This document shows positions 1 through 10,009 of a DNA stretch of 64,000 nucleotides, one piece after another (positions within the stretch are counted from its first letter, which is position 1; every line of letters begins with the position of its first letter). Source of the stretch: Blattamonas nauphoetae. Taxonomy: Eukaryota; Preaxostyla; Oxymonadida. Below the pieces are notes generated by a model, which saw only the letters and a program-made list of their open reading frames with translations, ran no database searches and was not told the DNA's origin. Made by a program: the position numbers and the translations under genes. The stretch covers positions 62,001 through 126,000 of the forward strand of contig JARBJD010000028.1 of NCBI GenBank assembly GCA_033064195.1, in the 5' to 3' direction.

Positions 1-3000
1 ACAACACGAAATATGTTGTGACAGGATTGACAGATTCATCGAATGAGGACGTGATTGTCAACTCTGGCATCACATTCACCACGAATCCCGAACCAACTCG
101 TCTTCTTTCTTTGTCTGGTCCAGTCGACGCCGATGGAATGAATACCACTGTCCTCACCCTCGCTGGCCATCAACTGCCCGCTGGAGATGCGACGCTGACA
201 GTTGTTCCGTCGTCTGTTCCTTCTGGATCGGAAACAGAAGCGAACACAATCAATCTTACTGTTTCGTTCACCGAATCTGGAGATGACTCGACTGGAACAG
301 TGTCGATCTCTCTGTACCCAACACCAACCCTCGCGTATAGAGAGACGTATCGGATTGTGTCTCTCTCTTCCGCTGACTACATCGACGCGACTCTCACATT
401 CAAGATGCCAGACGAACCGAGCAGATTGGAGAAAGTGACGCCTGTTCTGAGTGAAGATGCCAAACAAGTCACTCTGACATTTGAAGGAAGAGTTTTCGCT
501 TCTGGTGTGTACGAACTCACTCTCCAACCAGCTGCATCGAACACTGCTTTTATTGTCACTCTCGATCACGATGGAGATGGTACTCTTTCATGTTCAATTT
601 CAACTGACGACTTGGTCACTCCACATGTCATCCTTGGTCAAGTTTACACAATTGAACAGATCACGAAGAACTCGAATCCAATCGTCATCAATCCAAAAGC
701 CAAACAATTCACTGCACCAATCGCCGCTCTCTTAAAATCCATCTCGTTCGAGTTCACCAACTCACCTTGCACATCATACAAACTGGTTCTGACAGCTGAA
801 AATGTGACAGTAAACCAGAACTACATTCTGACATTGACAACTGGCGAGACATTCTCTGTCAAGTTCTCAACACCGGAGAAAGGAGGGACAGCATCACATC
901 CGATTGGTTGGGATGACACTCTCCTATACGGGACAGAGTACACAGTTGCTGGACTGAGAGAAGAGTCCAGTGAAGCTCCCATCAGGAAACAAGCAGACAA
1001 GTTCACCACGAAGCCAAAGCCACCCACAATCACACTGTTCGTGGACCTTTCATCGGCATCTGATGATCTGATGTGTGGTGACCAAGCCAATCCTTGTACG
1101 TCGATTGTGAAAGCGTGGGACATCGCTGTTGGTCTTGAACACGACGAAATCACAATCAGAATTCTGAAGGAGACGAAAGAGACCGAATCGTTTGTTATTT
1201 CGAAAGATATGTCGGTGTTGATCGAAAATGGGAAAAATCTCAATCCAATCATCAGAATTCCAGCATCGACCACACTTTCAGGCGATTCTGGTCTGATCAC
1301 AGTGAGCGAAGGAAGTTTGGAGCTCAAAAAAGTTGAAGTTGCTGTTGAAACAATCTCAGAGTCGTTTGTGTTCTTGTCCGCTGTGAACTCGACAATCACT
1401 TTGAAGGAATGTGTGATCGATGGAATGAACATCCCTCCACCAAACTCCAACTCCCTCTCAGTCTGCGAGTGGACAAGCGGAGTGGTTCAACTCGACAACT
1501 GTGAAACCACAATCGACTGGACGAAGTTCCATGAACTCCCACAAGGCGCGCTGAACATGAAGAGCGGAAGAATCACCATCGACGACTCGATCTTCAGAGA
1601 CAACACACCAAACCATGACCTCTTCCCATCAGCCAGACGAAACATTCTGTGTTCAGATGAGGGAGAGGTTCGGATTGGTAAGTTGCGCAGTGGAGATGGA
1701 ACTGAAGATGGTCTTTCTCCGTGGATGGCTCTTGATGACTGCCATCTGAACTCGACGAGTGTGGATGCCAAGAAAGCGTTGTTTATCCCGACATTGGACT
1801 CAAGCAAGACAAAATCGAAACACACAAGCAAATCGTATGATGTGTCAATTGTTGGATCGGTTCTGATGCCGTGTGGGTTGGGATTGGAGGTGGTGGAGTG
1901 GGACGAAAGAGCGAAAGTTGAGAAGAGATCGACAACAATCGAGTTGGCAGGCTTGAACTCGTCGGAATGGACCGACACTTCAGTCAATTTCACATTGAAT
2001 CTTTCCTCCATCAAAGACGTCGACCACACACAAGAAATTCGTGCCCGACTCTCCTTTGGCCATAATCAGAGCACCAGCAACCACATGGTGCTCAAAATCA
2101 GTGACGCAACAGAAAAGAAGGCGCTGACACTGGAACAAACCAAAAAAGCGCTTGTCTGGCTCATCCCAGTGATCGTCGCTGTCGTTGCTTTCTTCCTCAT
2201 TCTAACTATCGTGCTGCTCTGTCGAAGAAAGAGACAACAGAAAGACGATCGAGAGAATCTCTTGAAGAACCGGGAGCTTGATCAGCATGAACCGATCGAC
2301 GTCGAGAAAATCGAAGAACAGCTCGGAACAATCGTCCAAATCAGGGAACCCCACACAAACAACATGCTGCATCACAATCTCCCAACCACAATCGGCTCCA
2401 GTGTCCTCCCAGCGAAGGATACATTGAAGCAAGTCGACAATCAGTATAGTGAGCGACGAGTTCAGACTGAGACGAAGACGAAGATGGCCGTGAGATGTGA
2501 GGAGGAGCTGGTTGAAGTACCTGTGAATGTGAACAGCACGCTGTACAACAGACTGCACAAGGGAGGCCCACCACTCGACTCACCACGTGTCTTCCGAATG
2601 ATCACACAAGGACTCGCTCAGATAGCCAAACACAACCCGAAAATGCCGATCCTGACGCGATTGTCGCCGCTGTGGGTGTTTCTGGATGAACAAGACACTC
2701 CTGTCTTTCAAATGAAAGAGGAAAGCGTGAGTGTTCCCCAAAACATCCCAGAAAGTTCGTTCTTTCCCGGATCAGAACACAACAGGACGAATCAGAACAT
2801 CGTGCAACAACAAGAAGAACCACTCCCTCAGACACTCACAACCGCAAATGCTTCCTTTTTCTCTCAATCAATGACAGCCAACACGTCGGTTCGACACATC
2901 GAAGGACAGCGCTGGATGGCACCAGAAGTGGCGAATAAGAAAGTGGAGATTGACACAAGCAAAGCAGCAGTTTTTAGTCTTGGCCTGATCTTGTGGGAAA

Positions 3001-3242
3001 TGGAGACTGGTCTTGTGCCCTTCGGTGAAATTGATTCTGCGAACGCTCAACGACAGCTGGGGACAGGATCGCTGCCACTGATGGACTCGTGGACGAACCA
3101 ATCGAAGATTGAGCTTGTTCGAAGCTGTCTGAGTTTGGATCCGAAAGAGAGGCCGACTCTGGACGAGATTTTGTCGCTTCTGGATTCGGATGCCGAGTTG
3201 GGGAAACCAGCGATGGATAAGCAGAACATGGAAGAATGCTAG
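1..3242 (+). CDS. Receptor-like surface protein with cytoplasmic pseudokinase (5' partial)
   Basis: The frame is open to the left window edge, so the N-terminus lies outside. The extracellular part has repeated beta-rich modules of roughly 100 residues, each ending in a phrase like FTTNPEP or FTTKPKPP, then a beta-helix-like stretch (about nt 1030-1900). One membrane helix lies near nt 2150-2220 (WLIPVIVAVVAFFLILTIV), followed by the basic stop-transfer CRRKRQQK. The cytoplasmic tail ends in a kinase C-lobe: RWMAPEV (about nt 2911), AAVFSLGLILWEM and KERPTLDEIL. No glycine loop or VAIK lysine is visible, the catalytic-loop equivalent reads LTRLSPLWVFLDEQ and lacks the HRD aspartate, and DFG is not recognisable, so the domain looks catalytically dead. 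A likely role is surface binding with scaffold-type signalling; ligand unknown. The only same-architecture gene in the window is at 12496-18677. Confidence 0.75.
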   Translation, partial: NTKYVVTGLTDSSNEDVIVNSGITFTTNPEPTRLLSLSGPVDADGMNTTVLTLAGHQLPAGDATLTVVPSSVPSGSETEANTINLTVSFTESGDDSTGTVSISLYPTPTLAYRETYRIVSLSSADYIDATLTFKMPDEPSRLEKVTPVLSEDAKQVTLTFEGRVFASGVYELTLQPAASNTAFIVTLDHDGDGTLSCSISTDDLVTPHVILGQVYTIEQITKNSNPIVINPKAKQFTAPIAALLKSISFEFTNSPCTSYKLVLTAENVTVNQNYILTLTTGETFSVKFSTPEKGGTASHPIGWDDTLLYGTEYTVAGLREESSEAPIRKQADKFTTKPKPPTITLFVDLSSASDDLMCGDQANPCTSIVKAWDIAVGLEHDEITIRILKETKETESFVISKDMSVLIENGKNLNPIIRIPASTTLSGDSGLITVSEGSLELKKVEVAVETISESFVFLSAVNSTITLKECVIDGMNIPPPNSNSLSVCEWTSGVVQLDNCETTIDWTKFHELPQGALNMKSGRITIDDSIFRDNTPNHDLFPSARRNILCSDEGEVRIGKLRSGDGTEDGLSPWMALDDCHLNSTSVDAKKALFIPTLDSSKTKSKHTSKSYDVSIVGSVLMPCGLGLEVVEWDERAKVEKRSTTIELAGLNSSEWTDTSVNFTLNLSSIKDVDHTQEIRARLSFGHNQSTSNHMVLKISDATEKKALTLEQTKKALVWLIPVIVAVVAFFLILTIVLLCRRKRQQKDDRENLLKNRELDQHEPIDVEKIEEQLGTIVQIREPHTNNMLHHNLPTTIGSSVLPAKDTLKQVDNQYSERRVQTETKTKMAVRCEEELVEVPVNVNSTLYNRLHKGGPPLDSPRVFRMITQGLAQIAKHNPKMPILTRLSPLWVFLDEQDTPVFQMKEESVSVPQNIPESSFFPGSEHNRTNQNIVQQQEEPLPQTLTTANASFFSQSMTANTSVRHIEGQRWMAPEVANKKVEIDTSKAAVFSLGLILWEMETGLVPFGEIDSANAQRQLGTGSLPLMDSWTNQSKIELVRSCLSLDPKERPTLDEILSLLDSDAELGKPAMDKQNMEEC

Positions 3243-4521
3243 AAAGAGAGGAGGAACAGACATTTCTTGATTTGGTGTTGCGGACACTGGAACTCATCAC
3301 ACTTTCTGATGGCACCAATTTCGTTCTTTTGAATTCACACGAGCTGTTGGAGACTCGATCCATCATCTTCATTTCTCCATCACCCCTCACTATTCACTTC
3401 ATCCCCACATTCTCTCCATCACAACTGATCAGCTCGTCTGATCGTGAAGGATTCTCGGATTCGATTCACGACTCCGCTTCTCCTTCTTTATCCACGTCAC
3501 GCTCACACCACAATCACATTTTTGAAGAAAGGAGAAACAGTTAGAAAAGTTCACAACTCGTACTCTCGACTTCTCCAAACCCCACATCACCATCCGCACC
3601 ATCATAACCATCACTCCAACCATCACCCACCTCAATCGAAGCAAGCAGTCTCTGCAGAACCAATCACACGTCAGGTTCGATTTCAAGACTTGCTTCTCAC
3701 CTCACCTTTTCGGGGTGTCTGTTCGATTTCCACTGGATTCGTCCACTCGGAGATTTGGAGCTGTCCGAGCAGTTTAAGAGACGGATCCAAGGAAGACGAA
3801 AGATGGACTCCTCTCAGGTGTTCCTCTCTCCTTCCTCCAACTCATATCAAAACAATCCAAATCAACACTGAACAGACATCTCCACCCATTTCACGCTCCA
3901 ATCATGACCGTCCGCTCCTCTTTGCCTGTCCGACCCCCTCACGAGCGTCCATTCCCTCTTTGGATGCCTTTGAGAGGAAGAGGACACGGCAACTTGGCAG
4001 TTTGGTGGACAGGAACGTGAATGGATTGACATCTTAATTCAGTCTTGATTGTGTCTGCTTCACTCATTCATCGTACTTCGGACACTCTTTCTTCTTCTCA
4101 TCATTGATGAACTGACGAGAAAATCAGCAAATGATTTCTCTCTTCGTCTTCTTTTCACCTTTTTTCTCTATTTTGTTCAATAATCCCCCCTTTCCTTCAC
4201 AATCATCGCTTTTGTTGTTGTCGACACTTTGTGCGAACAATTCGGAATATCTTTCCTTTCTCATCAAACCGACCGTTTCATCCCATCTCCCCCATTTCCC
4301 ATTTCTTCCCACATTCGCATGTCGGTCTCTGCATCGCTCATCTCACGTCATTTCTCCATTCCATGCTCTGATTTTTCGATCACAAACCACTTCTCGTGAT
4401 CCACTTCACTGTCTCTTTTTTTAATGTTGTTTGATTCTAAAGTTCTCTAATCATTCGGACTTTATCTCAAAGTGAATCAAAACTGGAGATATCACTCTCT
4501 TTCTTTGTGTCGTGGTGCTGA
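3243..4521. other. Intergenic, no convincing gene; short ATC/ACC-rich microsatellite
   Basis: This is the spacer between the pseudokinase gene and the first solenoid gene. Short open frames exist (about 3444-4037, histidine- and proline-rich) but they follow a CAYCAY-rich low-complexity run near 3580-3635 and show no domain. I see no tRNA, inverted repeat or splice-bounded exon. The first part is probably 3' UTR of the upstream gene and the end is promoter for the gene at 4557. Confidence 0.5.
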
Positions 4522-4531
4522 CCCATATCAA
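4522..4531 (+). promoter_or_regulatory. CCCATATCAA motif, 35 bases before ATG 4557
   Basis: Family copy of a conserved upstream element (consensus CCCATAWYGA) that recurs at 35 or 37 bases before the start codon in the solenoid array. Its function (core promoter, initiator or 5' UTR element) is inferred from fixed spacing only. Confidence 0.5.
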
Positions 4532-4556
4532 GGCTTTCTTTTCTCAATCCGACGTA

Positions 4557-5627
4557 ATGAACACAATTGTCCACACAACAAACACCTCACCAAGTACAAC
4601 GCGCACTGATTTAGCTTCCGCTCCATTGCCATTTCCAATGGATTGCTCTCCTTTCCTAAATTGGGATGAGGAAAAACTTCTAACTGAAAACGAACAACCA
4701 ATTATCTTTCGGTCTCTTGTTGCCACAATTACGTCCCAGCCTTCATTGAATGAATCTTTGAAAGCTAAAGCAGTGGAATTTCTCGAATCTGTGGAACCGG
4801 ATGGCGGAGATTCAGACGCCCTTCTCACCAGCCTTGCCTCGCCCTCTGATGAAACTTTAACCGGCTTGATACAGTGCATTGTGGTACTCGTTTCCTCACC
4901 AATGCAGATCATCGTCTCAACAACGATAAATATGCTCAATTTACTAATCAGTTCGTGTTCGTCTCAAGTCCTCCTTGCCCTCGTCAATGCTGATATGATC
5001 CCTCTACTGATCACCATTCTCAGTCCACTGTCTCTTTCCTTTACCAAAGCCAAATATATCCACACATATCTCATTGCCAACGTCACCTACGGTGTCATGC
5101 TCGCCACTCGGCTTTTTCTCACAGATTTTAAAAGCGACAGTCACGATAACCAACAAGCTGTTTGTGAGACTGTTTTGAAGCAAGTTCTGGTCCCATCAGA
5201 GCAATATATTCGCCATTTGTGCGTGAACCGCTATTCGATCGTCGATGGTTATCAATGCGAGTGGTTTCTGGATCTCCTCGCCCAACTCCTCCAAACATGT
5301 CCATATTATCAACCCACAATGGATTTTGTTCTTCATATGCCAGTCTGTCTCGCGATCACAAGTTGTCTGACATTCTTCGAAAATCATGAGTCAATTAGGC
5401 GGCTTTTCAACAATATGGTCAATTTCCAAGCTGATTGTATCGAACAAAGCAGAGATTTTCGTCGATCAGGGACAACAATGATGCGATCTTTGAAAATGGA
5501 AGGGTTTGACGATGTGATGGAACAACGACTACTATACGATGAAACAGGAGATTTGGCTGAAGACATTGCGATCGATTCGACCGAGTTGAACATCTTACTT
5601 GGAATGAACATTGAAGAACTTGAATAG
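4557..5627 (+). CDS. Array solenoid protein 1 (armadillo/HEAT-like, 356 aa)
   Basis: First member of the tandem family of about 357-residue proteins. The N-terminus is Ser/Thr-rich (MNTIVHTTNTSPSTTR), followed by the family signature DCSPFLNW, a conserved FRSLVATI helix, then repeated amphipathic helices and the closing block MEGFDDVMEQRL. The helix-turn-helix periodicity suggests an alpha-solenoid used for protein binding; no catalytic motif or membrane segment is seen. An upstream in-frame GTG at 4512 would add 15 residues, but the ATG at 4557 is preferred because it lies 35 bases after CCCATATCAA and gives the family length. It ends in TAG followed by the shared 3' block (AACAAGCGAAGATCCGAAC). 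Cellular role unknown. Confidence 0.8.
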   Translation: MNTIVHTTNTSPSTTRTDLASAPLPFPMDCSPFLNWDEEKLLTENEQPIIFRSLVATITSQPSLNESLKAKAVEFLESVEPDGGDSDALLTSLASPSDETLTGLIQCIVVLVSSPMQIIVSTTINMLNLLISSCSSQVLLALVNADMIPLLITILSPLSLSFTKAKYIHTYLIANVTYGVMLATRLFLTDFKSDSHDNQQAVCETVLKQVLVPSEQYIRHLCVNRYSIVDGYQCEWFLDLLAQLLQTCPYYQPTMDFVLHMPVCLAITSCLTFFENHESIRRLFNNMVNFQADCIEQSRDFRRSGTTMMRSLKMEGFDDVMEQRLLYDETGDLAEDIAIDSTELNILLGMNIEELE

Positions 5628-6336
5628 AAGCAGAAAAGAACAAGCGAAGATCCGAACTCAACAAAACCCTTCATTCCAAACATTCATCCATCTCTTGCGT
5701 CTCACCTTCATTTTCCCACAATTTTAAAGAACTTACCCTCACTCTTCTCACGTTCACTATCTCCACAACACCCGCCTCTTGATCAGCTCAACTGGAGGTC
5801 CAAAACGGGGTGTCTTCTTCTTTCCCACCTCATCCGAATCAGTCACCTCCTCCAATCAACACCCTCGCTGTTGTTTGTGCCCTGCCCATCTTTCTCCCTT
5901 TTTCGCATTTGGGTCAATCGGAAAGCGAAATGTCGATTGTGGTGTTTGGGCGTGGACACTGACAACGAGGATGCTGCTCGGACGGGACATGCAATGACGA
6001 AGGATGCTGGTCGGTCGGCGACGCTGCTTCTTGGAAAGGTGGAGACGGAAGACTCGTCGGGACTCTCGACGCGATGCTACCAAACCGCCAAAAAGGTCGT
6101 TGCTTCGGAGTTGTTGTGCCGTTTGATCGTGTTGGACATCATGCTTGAACTGAGCCTTGCACTGCGAGAGAGATAATGACAATAGACAGTCCTGACCAGA
6201 AATCGAGCACCCGCTTCTCATCATACACTTCCTGTTTTTCTATGAATCGTCTCGGTTTTCGTTTGTCTGTCTTTTCTCTTCCTTTTCGACGGGTCTATCA
6301 TCTCATTCTCTTTCTTTCACCCACTTTTTGTTCTGA
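5628..6336. repeat. Type A spacer of the array, with a conserved relic
   Basis: This spacer recurs in related form at 23296-24007 and 36798-37520. After a shared 3' UTR block it carries a stretch (about 5870-6230) with the same order of sequence in all three copies; the + frame reads RLWCLGVDTD...EDAARTGHAM in this copy. Two copies keep this frame to the same stop (REK or RER end), while the third stops earlier and has an internal deletion, so I treat it as duplicated spacer or a gene relic, not a gene. The last ~120 bases contain the leader shared by many array genes. Confidence 0.5.
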
Positions 6337-6346
6337 CCCATAACGA
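6337..6346 (+). promoter_or_regulatory. CCCATAACGA motif, 37 bases before ATG 6374
   Basis: Exact match to the most frequent version of the array's upstream element, preceded by TTCTGA as in several other copies. Confidence 0.55.
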
Positions 6347-6373
6347 GCGATTGTTTCGACTGAATCTGTCAGA

Positions 6374-7447
6374 ATGTCCACGATTGACGAGACCACTGCC
6401 ACGTCATCAAGTACAGACCGATCTGATTTGTACTGCCCTCATATGCATTTTTCTGTGGATTGCTCAACGTTCCTGAATTGGAGCGAAGATCAACCTGAAA
6501 CTGTGGACGAAATGGCCGATATCTTTCAGTCTCTCGTTGCCACTGTGAAGTGTCAGCCTACACTTGACGATGCTCTTGAAGCTAAAGCAGTGAAATTTCT
6601 CGAATATGTCACACCCTTTGGCCAATCACGAGTCGATTCATTTCTCGGCAGCTTTGAGTCGTTCTTCGATGATTCTTCGACAAACTTCGTCTACTCCATT
6701 GTAGTGCTCCTTACTTCTGTCAGTCAGGTCGTCACCACAACGACAATGAAGATGCTGAAAAATCTAATGCTAATGTGTTCTGCTACACTCAAATATACCC
6801 TCCTCAAGGCTGATCTGATCCCTCAACTCGTCATCACTCTCAATCCACTATCTCTTTCGTTGACGGATCAAGCATATATCCACACCTATCTCATTCATAT
6901 CATTGAGATTTCTTTCTGGCTTGCAACTCCAGATATTTTCACATATCTCGAAATTGAAGATCGGAATGAACAAAAAACTATTCACGAGACGGTTTTGAAG
7001 CAAGTTCTTGTCCCGTCGGAGAAGTATATTTGGCATTTGTGCATGAACAGCTTTTCGATCATCGACGGTGAGCAATCAACTGAATTCATGGTTCTTCTCG
7101 CCCAGCTCCTCGATATATCTCCATCTTATCAACAGACAATGGATTTTGTTCTTCGTATGCCTGTCGCGTTCACGATCCCAAGTTGTCTCACATTCTTCGA
7201 AGATGATGACTCAATCCAGAATTTTCTGTTCTTAATGATCAATGCGCAGCGGGAATGGAACGAAACAAGGAGCTTCAAGCGACATATGTGGAAGACAGTG
7301 CATCGAATGTTGCAAATGGAGGGCATCGAAGATGTGGGCGAGGCAAAGCTGCGAAACGACATAAACACAGACTTTGGAGGAGATATTGTTGCCTTTTCGA
7401 TTGAATGGAACTATCAGCTGGGCATGAACCTTCCTGAGCCGGAATAG
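6374..7447 (+). CDS. Array solenoid protein 2 (357 aa)
   Basis: Starts MSTIDETTATSSSTDRSDL, one of two N-terminal subtypes in the array (the other begins MNTIV). The signature reads DCSTFLNWSEDQPETVDE; further family blocks are FQSLVATVKCQPTL, KADLIPQLVITLNPLSLS, VLKQVLVPSEKYIWHLC, TIPSCLTFFEDDDSI and MEGIEDVGEAKL. All recognisable family segments are present in order with no break, and the start lies 37 bases after CCCATAACGA. All-helical solenoid, presumably cytosolic, function unknown. It is followed by a type B spacer with a minisatellite. Confidence 0.8.
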   Translation: MSTIDETTATSSSTDRSDLYCPHMHFSVDCSTFLNWSEDQPETVDEMADIFQSLVATVKCQPTLDDALEAKAVKFLEYVTPFGQSRVDSFLGSFESFFDDSSTNFVYSIVVLLTSVSQVVTTTTMKMLKNLMLMCSATLKYTLLKADLIPQLVITLNPLSLSLTDQAYIHTYLIHIIEISFWLATPDIFTYLEIEDRNEQKTIHETVLKQVLVPSEKYIWHLCMNSFSIIDGEQSTEFMVLLAQLLDISPSYQQTMDFVLRMPVAFTIPSCLTFFEDDDSIQNFLFLMINAQREWNETRSFKRHMWKTVHRMLQMEGIEDVGEAKLRNDINTDFGGDIVAFSIEWNYQLGMNLPEPE

Positions 7448-8612
7448 AAGCAGAAAAGAACCAGCGAAACTTTCAGCCCTGATTCTGACTTCTTTTGGAC
7501 AACTCACACTGTTTGAGTGTGATCTGTGTCATCTCTGTCATCACCTCATATTTAGTCCGAACGATTGGGATTCTCTCTCGCCACTCTCCCTCTCCCCTCT
7601 GCCTCTCCCTCACCACCCACACCCTCCCACTCCCCTCTGCCTCTCCCTCACCACCCACACCCTCCCACTCCCCTCTGCCTCTCCCTCACCACCCACACCC
7701 TCCCACTCCCCTCTGCCTCTCCCTCACCACCCACACCCTCCCACTCCCCTCTGCCTCTCCCTCACCACCCACACCCTCCCCTCTGCCTCTCCCTCACCAT
7801 GCTCGGTATGGTGCGTGCCGGTGGCTGATTGTTCGAAGCACAAGCATTATTCACCTCTACAGTCTTCCTCCTTCGCTTTCTCTCTCTTGTCGTCGAGTTC
7901 GTCACCCTTACCTCCTCTCTCCCTTCATCACCGAACGAAATAGCGGGAGCGAAATGAGAATTGGACATGGCTGGGTTCGTCTGCCCGCCTCTCCACTTTC
8001 TCTTCCACATACCCGAATGCACCCACAGCTTCCTCTCTTCGTCTCGTCTGATTCTGTCCCCATTTCCGATTGCTCCACAGATTGTTCGGATGGTGGAGGA
8101 CGGGAAGGGGAGACTGGGACACTTCTGGTGGTTGTGTCGCTCTTTACTCCATTCACCCTTTGGAGACAGAAGAACTCTCCGACTGAACTCGAAAATCCAA
8201 GAACCTCGATATGCTTTGTAGTGGCAGTGAACGATCTTGACATGGACGGACTTGAAAGAGACATTGTTAACGACCCGATTGTTGCACACGTTCACAAAGC
8301 AGCCGAGCGTTCCATGTTCGTTTCGTCGACAGACCGCACATTGATGGACACTGGAGGCCAATCGATTGGATGTGTGAAACTTGTCTCCAACACCCTCCTC
8401 GAGTGTGTGAAGTCTGAACGGAGGACAATGTTAAACAGCTTGCTTGGAATGATCCTGCGACAGTTGGGATACTTGATTCCAACGGACAGCCCTGACCAGA
8501 AATCGAACACACGCTTCTCTGCATTTCAGTTTCTCGTCTCGTCTCATCGGTCATGTCCTCTTGTTCACACATCTCCCTCTTTCTCGTGATACACTTCCCA
8601 TATTTTCTATGA
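7448..8612. other. Type B spacer with minisatellite and a degenerate coding-like relic
   Basis: After the shared 3' block (about 7460-7560, resembling 11100-11200, 26520-26630 and 28690-28790) comes the 38-bp minisatellite (separate entry). From about 8230 to 8350 lies a stretch repeated at about 12010-12130; in one frame both read LDMD..ERD.V.DPIV.HV with conserved order. The end (about 8490-8610) resembles 6180-6240. Long open frames here have no domain and are frame-shifted between copies. I see no supportable gene. Confidence 0.45.
7594..7799. repeat. 38-bp C/T-rich minisatellite, about 6 copies
   Basis: Units start at 7594, 7632, 7670, 7708 and 7746 (exact 38-base steps) and a shortened one at 7778. 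Each unit holds CCTCTGCCTCTCCCTCACCA plus an ACCCACACCCTCCCACT segment. The strand is almost free of G. Because 38 is not a multiple of three, the array is open in all frames by composition alone, so the proline-rich open frames across it should not be read as genes. Confidence 0.9.
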
Positions 8613-9686
8613 ATCACCGCGATTGACGGAATACCACCCACCTCCTCGAGCGCAACGCGCACTGAGTTGGCTTCTGCTCCATTGCCATTCTCAATAGATT
8701 GTTCTCCTTTTCTGATTTGGAGCGAAGATCAACCTGAAACTGTGGACGAAAAGGCTGTTGTTTTTCAGTCTCTCGTTGCCACTGTGAAGTACCAGCCTGC
8801 CTTTGATGCCTCTCTGGAAGCTAAAGCGGTGAAATTTCTCGAATCTGTGAATCAGGATGATGAAGAATCGGCCGATCCTTTGTTCACAAGCCTTGAGAGA
8901 ACAACTGATGATTCTTCGTCAGGATTCGTACAGTCCATTGTTGTGCTCATTTCTTCAACCAATTGTGTCATAAAAACCGCAGCAATGAAGATGTTCAGAA
9001 ATCTGATCTGGCGCTGTTCAGCCGGAGTTCTCTATACCCTCGTCAAAGCTGCTCTGATCCCTCAACTCATCACATTTCTTAATCTACTGTCTCTTTCATT
9101 TGTAGAAGCAGAAGATATTCACACCTGTCTCTTCCTATCCATCTGCAAATCTCTCTGGCTCGCAACTCCGGATGGTCTCAGACAACTCAGAATTGAAGAT
9201 GACAAAAAACAACAAACTATTCACGAGACGGTTTTGAAGCAAGTTTTGTTACCTTCAGAGAAGTATATCTGCCATCTGTGCATGATTCGCTTTTCGATCG
9301 TCAATGGTGACCAATCCTGGAATTTTCTGGACCTCCTTGCCCACCTCCTCGAACTATTTCGATACCATCAACCCACCATGGAATTTGTTCTTCGTATGCC
9401 TCTCTTCTTCACGATCCCAAGTTGCCTGTCATTCTTCGAGGATGATCGCTCAATCTGGTATTTTCTGTACTTAATGAACTCTACACAGTGGGAATGGAAC
9501 AAAAAAGGCGGAGACGTGCGACAGATCTGGAAGAAAGTGCTTCGAATGTTGAGAATGGAGGGCATCGAAGATGTGATTGAGGAAAAGCTGCAGAACGACA
9601 AAAACGAATTGAGAGGAGGATTAATTGTTGACTACTCGATCAAATGGAGCAACCTGCTGGGCTTGAACCTTCCGAAAGAGGAATAG
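8613..9686 (+). pseudogene. Array solenoid copy 3: open body but lost start and promoter
   Basis: The body is fully open and family-like (DCSPFLIWSEDQPETVDE, KAALIPQLITFLNLLSLS, VLLPSEKYICHLC, MEGIEDVIEEKL). At the expected start position the codon is ATC (8613-8615) where sister copies have ATG before ACC/GCG-ATTGAC, and an in-frame TGA lies directly upstream. The CCCATAWYGA element is absent at 35-37 bases; the sequence before ATC instead matches leader DNA that lies about 150 bases upstream of the start in sister genes, so a deletion removed promoter and start together. With no other breaks the loss looks recent. A non-ATG start cannot be excluded. Confidence 0.6.
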
Positions 9687-9972
9687 GATTCAACAAGAAC
9701 CAGCGAAGATTCGAACGTTACCAAACCATTCAGTTTTAAACATTCGAGTATCTCCCACATCTTCTCCCCATTTCCACCCCATTTTCAGCATTTTTTATTC
9801 CCTTTCATCATTTTCACAGGTGCACTGCATCGTTCCGGAACCAACTAGCTTTTTGGTCTGATTGAGGCCATTCCTTGGATTATCACTTCGCCAAGATCCA
9901 TTATTCCAACGATTCTTTTTTGAATTCTCATTTTTCTCCTTCACATGCTTCCTCCTCTTTCAATTGAGAATC

Positions 9973-9982
9973 CCCATATCGA
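9973..9982 (+). promoter_or_regulatory. CCCATATCGA motif, 37 bases before ATG 10010
   Basis: CCCATATCGA subtype, shared with 25401 and 38915, all three followed by a TTGTTTTTC run and located after a type C spacer. Confidence 0.55.
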
Positions 9983-10009
9983 TTGTTTTTCACCGCGAAA
10001 TCAGAAGTC

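Noticed and set aside
3444-4037. Histidine-rich 197-codon frame after the first receptor gene
   Set aside because: Built on a CAY-rich low-complexity run, no start context, no relative near the second receptor gene.
7495-8589. Long proline/histidine/serine-rich open frames across the minisatellite
   Set aside because: The 38-bp unit is stop-free in all frames by composition; the frames have no domain and do not agree between the two arrays.
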